In this document: positions 6,978 to 11,307 of the stretch, piece after piece
Layout of the letters: every line of letters begins with the position of its first letter
How positions within the stretch are numbered: position 1 is the first letter of the stretch
Source: JANSYP01 sp038751255
GTDB taxonomy: Bacteria > Pseudomonadota > Alphaproteobacteria > Rhodobacterales > Rhodobacteraceae
DNA length: 11,307 nt
Reading direction: 5' to 3'
Assembly (NCBI GenBank): GCA_038751255.1
Contig: JBCDGN010000114.1
Span: forward strand, 1-11,307
Made by a program: the position numbers and the translations under genes
The notes under the pieces: model-generated
Databases searched by the model: none
Seen by the model: only the letters and a program-made list of their open reading frames with translations
Told to the model about the DNA's origin: nothing

Positions 6978-7613
6978 ATGATTTCAGCAGTTCTTCCGCG
7001 AGGAATAGCGAGCGTATCAGCACTCATCTTGACGGTTTTCTGTTCACTGGGAGAGGCGCAATCAACACTGCCCAGAGAGCTTCCACCGGACGCGGTGCGA
7101 CTTACTACGGTCGAGATCAAAGCGCTGCTTGGCACTGGCGCCTTGTTCGATTTTGTAGGCGCAGGCGGACGCGCGGTTGGGACCAGCACTTGGAATATCA
7201 ACACGAAAACCGCTTCTGGCTTATATGTGTGGGATAACAAGATTCAGGGCACTTGGAACCTCAACTGGAAAGTCGAGGATGACAAAAGTTGTCTCGAAAA
7301 CGGTCCAAACACGTGGGAATGTGAGCTCATTTACGCCTACAATGACGGCTTTCTCGAAGTCGATGATACTGGCGCCATCCACACACTGACCACACCGCGC
7401 AAAGCAGCAGCACTCGGCGCGCCGCTGACGGCCTCGGAGGCTGCCGCCAGTCTTCCGCCGTTCTTCAAATGGGCGCAGAAATTGACCCTCGATGTTCTGT
7501 CCAGCACGGCGCAAGACGGTGTGATCACCGTAAAACTCGAGGAAGCCACCACCGGCCGTGTCATGGAGTTCAGGATCGACGCCGCAACAGGCTCACTGCT
7601 CTCCTCCGACTAA
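6978..7613 (+). CDS. Exported protein of unknown function, DUF995-like with PepSY-like tail
   Basis: 211 residues. Residues 1-27 form a Sec-type signal peptide: Arg8, a hydrophobic core (ASVSALILTVFCSL) and GEA before the probable cleavage point. The mature part has a threonine-led helix (LTTVEIKALLGTG, 42-54), then strands rich in Gly, Trp and Asn (TSTWNINTKT, GLYVWDNKIQGTWNL, about 69-95) and two cysteines (105, 115) that could form a disulfide. This order resembles the DUF995 family of alphaproteobacterial secreted proteins; I am moderately unsure. The last 32 residues (GVITVKLEEA, RVMEFRIDAATGSLL) look like the second half of a PepSY domain, where a strand ends in IDAATGxLL. It probably acts in the periplasm. 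The start is supported by AGAGGA at 6965-6970, eight bases before the ATG. It lies 84 bp after the acyltransferase. Confidence 0.75.
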   Translation: MISAVLPRGIASVSALILTVFCSLGEAQSTLPRELPPDAVRLTTVEIKALLGTGALFDFVGAGGRAVGTSTWNINTKTASGLYVWDNKIQGTWNLNWKVEDDKSCLENGPNTWECELIYAYNDGFLEVDDTGAIHTLTTPRKAAALGAPLTASEAAASLPPFFKWAQKLTLDVLSSTAQDGVITVKLEEATTGRVMEFRIDAATGSLLSSD

Positions 7614-7714
7614 GGCTGCCAACGAGATGAGGCCTGACAATTGAGCAGGGTGCGCCTAAAAAGCTCCTCGTCGATGTCTCGACGCTTATGAGAAAGTGAT
7701 CCCCAGTCTGCAGA

Positions 7715-8338
7715 ATGCCACATCTCAAGTTTGATCATATCGTCATCGCCGCACGCAATCTCGATGAGGGATGCGCCTATATCAAAGAGCGGCTCGGCAT
7801 CGATATGCCGCCGGGTGGCAGGCATCCCAGTTTGGGAACGCATAACCGACTTTTGGCGCTCGGCACGGACCGCTTTCTTGAGGTCATCTCCATAGACCCT
7901 GATGCCACTGCACCCGGTCGCGCAAGATGGTTCAATCTAGACAAGTTCGATACCGCACCCCGCCTGATCACATGGATGCTCAACACCGACGACATCGAGG
8001 CATCGCTGGCCACGGCTCATCCCGACTCTGGACCCGCAACAGAGGTCACCCGCGGGACGCTCAAATGGCTGCTCTCAATTCCCGAGGACGGATCGCTGCC
8101 TATGGGCGGGGCGTTTCCATCCATTATTCAGTGGTCGTCGCATCCTCACCCTGCTGGAGGCATGGTCGATCTAGGGTGTCGATTGGTGAAACTAACGGTT
8201 GAACACCCCGAAGCGGAAGAGATCACGAGACGAATCGGAGCTGATTTGCAGGACCTGCCAGTAAACATCCAAACCGGTCCAGAGACACGCCTGCAAGCGC
8301 TCATTCAGACCCCTGATGGACCCAGAGACCTGCTGTAG
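7715..8338 (+). CDS. VOC superfamily protein, glyoxalase-like domain (Glyoxalase_3 type)
   Basis: 207 residues. The opening LKFDHIVIAARNLDEG (4-19) is the first beta-alpha unit of the vicinal oxygen chelate fold, with His8 in the usual metal-ligand place. RLLALGTDRFLEVISID (45-61) supplies the strand with Glu56, the usual second ligand. The segment GGAFPSIIQW...HPAG (131-148) is typical of the longer Glyoxalase_3 group, which is often annotated only as a VOC protein. Known VOC enzymes include glyoxalases, dioxygenases and antibiotic-binding proteins, and the substrate here cannot be inferred. No signal peptide is seen, so it should be cytoplasmic. The ribosome binding site before the ATG is weak. 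It is the last gene of the rightward run, 101 bp after the exported protein. Confidence 0.85.
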   Translation: MPHLKFDHIVIAARNLDEGCAYIKERLGIDMPPGGRHPSLGTHNRLLALGTDRFLEVISIDPDATAPGRARWFNLDKFDTAPRLITWMLNTDDIEASLATAHPDSGPATEVTRGTLKWLLSIPEDGSLPMGGAFPSIIQWSSHPHPAGGMVDLGCRLVKLTVEHPEAEEITRRIGADLQDLPVNIQTGPETRLQALIQTPDGPRDLL

Positions 8339-8501
8339 CGCTCTTCAAGGTGAATGGTGAGGGGCGTCGCACACGAAGGCAACAGGCGCGCACCTTTGAA
8401 GTTATTAGTAGACCTGCTCCGCGAAAGCGACGTTTAGGTCACTAAGCGCTTCACAGACGGTCAAATATCAAAGCGCACGCCGCGCGCTCAGGCTCTGTGC
8501 C

Positions 8502-8513
8502 GCAGCATGCTGC
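8502..8513. repeat. 12-bp perfect palindrome in an intergenic spacer
   Basis: GCAGCATGCTGC is perfectly self-complementary. It lies in the 272-bp gap (8339-8610) between the stops of the convergent VOC and lipoprotein genes, where I find no gene or RNA. It could be a transcript-end structure or chance. Confidence 0.4.
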
Positions 8514-8547
8514 CGTTACTCTGCAATACGGTCCGCGACACCATCGA

Positions 8548-8566
8548 AAGACCTTCTGCTGGTCCT
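8548..8566 (-). terminator. Weak terminator candidate after the lipoprotein gene
   Basis: On the minus strand AGGACC and GGTCTT pair (one G-U) around a 7-base loop, and TTCG follows. It starts about 45 bases after the stop codon at 8611. The stem and the T tract are both short. Confidence 0.25.
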
Positions 8567-8610
8567 AGGAGTTCGGCGTGCGACCAACTCAATCGCATGA
8601 GCAATTCGGC

Positions 8611-9198
8611 TTACGCTTGGCAGTAGGGTTGCGCGCGGGTCCAGGATTTCATGTCATTGCGTTTGCGGCTGGAATGAAACGGTCCCCAATCCGCCGCAAC
8701 GCCGCGCATGCCTTCGCTTACGACACCGTCGCGCGGTACGGTTTCAGCCATGATACGAACCGCGCAAGAGAGGTTCTTTTCGCCGTCTTTCAGCGCCTGT
8801 CCTGATCTCGCTTCGCATCCATAGCCGCGTGCAGTTCCCGGCGCGATTTGCGTTAGCCCAAACCAAAGACCACCGCCGCCAACCGCGGTCTGGCGCCAAG
8901 TGCTTTCGTGATAGGACAGAGCAGAAATCAGCCCCGCCCAAAACGCAGCGCGTTCATCTTCCGAGGCCTCTGCATATCCTGGACAATAGGCTTCGATGTC
9001 AGCAGGGGTCATCTCCGTCAGCGGGGTGCCGTGACTTCTCAGTGCGGCCATCGTCGCCTCAGTCCATACATCGTTATGGGTGTGATCTTCCCAACGCAGT
9101 ATCGGCATATCCGCGTCATTAAAGCCGCGCTGGCTCACCTCTGTCGCGCATCCAGCTAAGACGCCACTTGCAAGTATCGCTGTGAGAACCGTTCGCAT
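8611..9198 (-). CDS. Lytic transglycosylase-like (SLT domain) lipoprotein
   Basis: 195 residues from the ATG at 9198. A lipoprotein signal peptide ends in the lipobox LAGC, with Cys17 as the lipidated residue, so the mature protein should be anchored in the outer or inner membrane, facing the periplasm. Residues about 85-130 match an SLT lysozyme-like fold: the catalytic-glutamate motif ALSYHESTWRQ (Glu98) followed by GGLWFGLTQIAPGTARGYG, equivalent to the usual GAxGLMQxxPxTA. Such enzymes cut peptidoglycan glycan strands to 1,6-anhydromuramic products during wall remodelling. Four cysteines in the mature protein (72, 128, 145, 193) could form two disulfides, which is unusual for SLT domains. 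A GTG nine bases upstream is excluded because it lies inside the ribosome binding site. The gene is divergent from the VPLPA-CTERM gene. Confidence 0.85.
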   Translation of the reverse strand: MRTVLTAILASGVLAGCATEVSQRGFNDADMPILRWEDHTHNDVWTEATMAALRSHGTPLTEMTPADIEAYCPGYAEASEDERAAFWAGLISALSYHESTWRQTAVGGGGLWFGLTQIAPGTARGYGCEARSGQALKDGEKNLSCAVRIMAETVPRDGVVSEGMRGVAADWGPFHSSRKRNDMKSWTRAQPYCQA

Positions 9199-9203
9199 AC
9201 TGG

Positions 9204-9210
9204 TCACCTC
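9204..9210 (-). promoter_or_regulatory. Shine-Dalgarno that sets the lipoprotein start
   Basis: The minus strand reads GAGGTGA, five bases before the ATG at 9198. It overlaps a GTG at 9207 that would otherwise extend the protein by three residues. Confidence 0.65.
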
Positions 9211-9395
9211 AAGTCCAAATCGTGATTTAGGTGCCTGCCGTAAATTTCGCGATCAAGGGTCAATCAAACGCTCCCGAAGGATCGGCAAAACTCTGCCGAA
9301 ATGGGGTCGAAACGAGAGCGAATCAGGTGCGCAGTCGCCTCAGGAGTCGTTGCGAGTTTGACTAAAATTTAGGCCTAACTTTTCACTCAAAATGA

Positions 9396-9456
9396 ACATT
9401 AACCACACCAACAAGACATTAACCTTTCCTCAAGTTTAATTTACCAAACCTTAACG
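9396..9456 (+). promoter_or_regulatory. Three phased TTAAC boxes (CtrA-like half-sites)
   Basis: ACATTAACC occurs at 9396-9404 and again at 9416-9424, exactly 20 bp apart. A third TTAAC is at 9451-9455 within ACCTTAACG, a further 32 bp on. Spacings of about two and three helical turns place all three on one face of the DNA. TTAAC is the half-site of the alphaproteobacterial cell-cycle regulator CtrA, although the classical TTAA-N7-TTAA pair is absent. A 10-bp palindrome TTAGGCCTAA (9369-9378) lies just upstream. The boxes sit 88 to 148 bp before the VPLPA-CTERM start, in an AT-rich stretch between divergent genes (9199-9543). Confidence 0.4.
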
Positions 9457-9501
9457 AGCTTGAAGCGCTCAAACTAGAAATTTGCGGCGTGTTGTGCGTC
9501 T

Positions 9502-9536
9502 ATCCTCATCGGTGTTCAGATCACTTTGATGAGGAT
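9502..9536 (+). promoter_or_regulatory. Hairpin sequestering the Shine-Dalgarno of the VPLPA-CTERM gene
   Basis: ATCCTCATC (9502-9510) and GATGAGGAT (9528-9536) are perfect 9-bp inverted repeats around a 17-base loop. The 3' arm contains GAGGA (9531-9535), the ribosome binding site eight bases before the ATG at 9544. Folding would block initiation, so translation may depend on temperature, a protein or another RNA. That the hairpin is transcribed is inferred from position. Confidence 0.5.
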
Positions 9537-9543
9537 TTTAGTA

Positions 9544-10284
9544 ATGAACCTGACACGGACCCTAATAGGCGCCGCAGCCTTGAGCGTCACCGCGCTTAGC
9601 GCGCAGGCAATGACGATCGAACTTGATTTCAACAACAACGATAACGGCATGACAACCGCTGGCGTTGGTTTCAACGGGCTTCTCTTCCAGAGCTTTGGCA
9701 TCACCTCGATCACATCGACAGACACGCCAAATGGTCTGTCGCTCTACAACAGCAACTGTGGAACAGATTTCCCAGGCAGCCCCTGCACGGGTGGCGACAG
9801 CGACCTTGCATCCGGACCAACTTTCGGCACTGACCCGCAGGGCCGAGTGCTGATCGCGCAAGACGCTCCAAGCAACGAAAATGGCAACGGTACCGAACCA
9901 GACGATTTGCTTGGTACCTATGAATTTATCTTCGATTTTGATCTTCCCGTGACGATCCCAACAATCTTCATCATGGATCTTGAAGCATCCGAAGATGTCG
10001 AGTTCGATGTCGTGTACTCCAATGGCATGTCCATGGACGATGTTGCTTTTTCCTCGACGCCACTCGGCAATAACGCATCTGGAAATAACTCGTTGTTTCA
10101 GTTCGATGCCGACAATATCGGTGATGTATCGAAAGTCAGCCAGCTTACGATCAACTTCATCGGCACAAGTGGAGCCGTCTCGGGCTTGACCTACACACCT
10201 GTGCCGCTGCCCGGGGCACTCCCCTTGGCGCTTGGCGGCATTGCCGTCCTGGGAGGCTTAAGCCGGCTACGCCGCAAAGCCTAA
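9544..10284 (+). CDS. VPLPA-CTERM sorted surface/exopolysaccharide-associated protein
   Basis: 246 residues from the ATG at 9544. A signal peptide occupies 1-22 (MNLTRTLIGAAALSVTALSA, then QA before MTIEL). The C-terminus has the three-part sorting signal: VPLPG at 220-224, a short hydrophobic helix (ALPLALGGIAVLGGL, 225-239) and a basic end (RLRRKA). This is the VPLPA-CTERM form of PEP-CTERM, known in Rhodobacterales and recognised by an exosortase that cuts the tail and exports the protein with exopolysaccharide. No exosortase is in the window. The mature domain is acidic and rich in Asn, Asp, Gly and Ser, with a beta-sandwich look (FDFDLPVTIPTIFIMDLEAS) and one likely disulfide (Cys72-Cys81). 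A TTG at 9526 and an ATG at 9529 are in frame but overlap the ribosome binding site, so 9544 is preferred. Control may involve the TTAAC boxes and the leader hairpin upstream. Confidence 0.88.
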   Translation: MNLTRTLIGAAALSVTALSAQAMTIELDFNNNDNGMTTAGVGFNGLLFQSFGITSITSTDTPNGLSLYNSNCGTDFPGSPCTGGDSDLASGPTFGTDPQGRVLIAQDAPSNENGNGTEPDDLLGTYEFIFDFDLPVTIPTIFIMDLEASEDVEFDVVYSNGMSMDDVAFSSTPLGNNASGNNSLFQFDADNIGDVSKVSQLTINFIGTSGAVSGLTYTPVPLPGALPLALGGIAVLGGLSRLRRKA

Positions 10285-10297
10285 TCCGATATATTTG

Positions 10298-10325
10298 GAT
10301 CGGGTGGCATCGCTGCTGCCCGATC
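10298..10325 (+). terminator. Strong hairpin between the VPLPA-CTERM gene and gatB
   Basis: GATCGGG (10298-10304) pairs with CCCGATC (10319-10325), and the stem continues inward through two G-U pairs and three further pairs to a TCGC tetraloop, giving about 12 pairs. It begins 14 bases after the stop codon, as expected for a terminator, but is followed by TCCTTGCT and not a clean T run. A shorter competing stem exists: CCGAT (10286-10290) with ATCGG (10299-10303). Confidence 0.5.
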
Positions 10326-10386
10326 TCCTTGCTCCGCCTCGCAGGCTCGCTTACATCAGGCCAGATTAGCCAAGCGGAGTTGAGCA

Positions 10387-11307
10387 ATGCTCGATCTTTC
10401 CTATGACACCCCGAAACCAAAAGTGATCTCAGGTGCAACCGGCAACTGGGAATTGGTGATCGGCATGGAAGTGCACGCCCAGGTGTCGTCCAATGCCAAG
10501 CTCTTTTCAGGCGCATCGACCACCTTCGGTGCAGAACCCAACTCAAACGTTGCTTTCGTCGATGCGGCAATGCCTGGCATGTTGCCGGTCATCAACGAGT
10601 ATTGCGTTGCGCAAGCGGTGCGGACCGGACTGGGGTTGAAAGCGGAGATTAATCTGCGCTCCGCCTTTGACCGGAAGAACTATTTCTATCCCGACCTGCC
10701 ACAAGGCTATCAGATCAGCCAGCTTTACCACCCGATTGTAGGGGAAGGCGAAGTGATCGTGGAGATGGGCGAAGGGATCGCACGCCACGTTCGGATCGAA
10801 CGCATTCATTTGGAACAGGATGCTGGGAAATCGATCCATGACATGGACCCGCATATGTCCTTTGTCGATCTCAACCGCACCGGCGTTGCGTTGATGGAGA
10901 TTGTCTCGCGCCCAGATATCCGTGGCCCCGAAGAGGCCGCGGCCTATGTCAGCAAGCTGCGCCAGATCATGCGGTATCTCGGCACCTGCGACGGCAATAT
11001 GCAAAACGGAAACCTGCGTGCCGATGTGAATGTATCGGTCTGCAAACCGGGCCAATATGAGACATACCAAAAGACGCAGGATTTCGCTCATCTTGGGACG
11101 CGTTGTGAGATCAAGAACATGAACTCTTTGCGCTTCATTCAGGCGGCGGTCGAGTATGAGGCGCGCCGCCAGATCGCAATCTTGGAAGACGGCGGAGCAG
11201 TCGATCAGGAAACTCGCCTCTACGACCCAGATAAAGGGGAAACACGGTCGATGCGGTCTAAGGAGGAGGCGCATGATTATCGCTATTTCCCCTGTCCCGA
11301 TTTGATG
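10387..11307 (+). CDS. gatB: Aspartyl/glutamyl-tRNA(Asn/Gln) amidotransferase subunit B, N-terminal part (runs off right edge)
   Basis: 307 codons are open to the right edge; full GatB is usually near 480-500 residues, so about 60 percent is present. GatB is the tRNA-binding and kinase subunit of GatCAB, which turns Glu-tRNA(Gln) or Asp-tRNA(Asn) into the correct amide form in bacteria lacking the matching synthetase. Conserved blocks are clear: IGMEVHAQ (25-32), FDRKNYFYPDLPQGYQISQ (94-112), HLEQDAGKSIHD (141-152), MEIVSRPDI (170-178), RADVNVSV (211-218), RCEIKNMNS (239-247) and MRSKEEAHDYRYFP (289-302). The opening LDLSYDTPKPKVI is the Rhodobacteraceae form. GGAG at 10376-10379 lies seven bases before the ATG. 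The gene stands apart from gatA and gatC here, as is common in alphaproteobacteria. FPCPDL has a cysteine where Glu or Asp is usual. Confidence 0.97.
   Translation, partial: MLDLSYDTPKPKVISGATGNWELVIGMEVHAQVSSNAKLFSGASTTFGAEPNSNVAFVDAAMPGMLPVINEYCVAQAVRTGLGLKAEINLRSAFDRKNYFYPDLPQGYQISQLYHPIVGEGEVIVEMGEGIARHVRIERIHLEQDAGKSIHDMDPHMSFVDLNRTGVALMEIVSRPDIRGPEEAAAYVSKLRQIMRYLGTCDGNMQNGNLRADVNVSVCKPGQYETYQKTQDFAHLGTRCEIKNMNSLRFIQAAVEYEARRQIAILEDGGAVDQETRLYDPDKGETRSMRSKEEAHDYRYFPCPDLM

Noticed and set aside
7669..7684. Hairpin CGTCGA-TGTC-TCGACG before the VOC gene as a terminator
   Set aside because: The stem is only 6 bp and CTTATG follows, with no T run.
9282..9299. 6-bp inverted repeat TCGGCA...TGCCGA upstream of the lipoprotein gene
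   Set aside because: It is short and has no supporting promoter or terminator context.
9526..9543. TTG at 9526 or ATG at 9529 as the start of the VPLPA-CTERM protein
   Set aside because: Both overlap the GAGGA ribosome binding site. The ATG at 9544 has correct spacing and begins a typical signal peptide.
10543..11274. 243-codon open frame on the minus strand
   Set aside because: It is antisense to gatB, whose conserved motifs are continuous on the plus strand.

Overview
The window looks like ordinary chromosomal DNA of a marine-type alphaproteobacterium, most likely Rhodobacteraceae (Roseobacter group). The grounds are a moderately high GC content, the exact flavour of the GatB protein at the right edge, an aminopeptidase N of alphaproteobacterial type, a VPLPA-type C-terminal sorting signal, and TTAAC-rich intergenic DNA. 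I see no tRNA, rRNA, insertion sequence, phage gene or CRISPR array. These assignments rest on recognising motifs by eye, not on a database search.

Layout from left to right. A pentapeptide-repeat protein enters from the left edge (+, ends 571). It converges on a PuuD-type class I amidotransferase-like hydrolase (-, 621-1397). Next, on the minus strand, is a tight two-gene unit: a photolyase/cryptochrome (3264 down to 1741) followed after 5 bp by a 50-residue four-cysteine DUF2256-type protein (1735-1583). A 91-bp divergent spacer separates this unit from a rightward series: aminopeptidase N (3356-5920), a PlsC-like acyltransferase (6018-6893), an exported protein with a DUF995-like body (6978-7613), and a glyoxalase-fold VOC protein (7715-8338). 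The gaps between these four are 84 to 101 bp, so co-transcription is possible but not shown.

Further right, a lytic-transglycosylase-like lipoprotein (-, 8611-9198) is divergent from a VPLPA-CTERM surface protein (+, 9544-10284). They share a 345-bp AT-rich control region. It holds three phased TTAAC boxes and a 9-bp inverted repeat that would bury the Shine-Dalgarno of the VPLPA-CTERM gene. A strong hairpin then precedes gatB (+, from 10387), which runs off the right edge and supplies a subunit of the tRNA-dependent amidotransferase.

There is no obvious new multi-gene system. The points most worth following are the photolyase plus small zinc-ribbon pair, the sequestered ribosome binding site, and the phased TTAAC boxes in front of the surface-protein gene.
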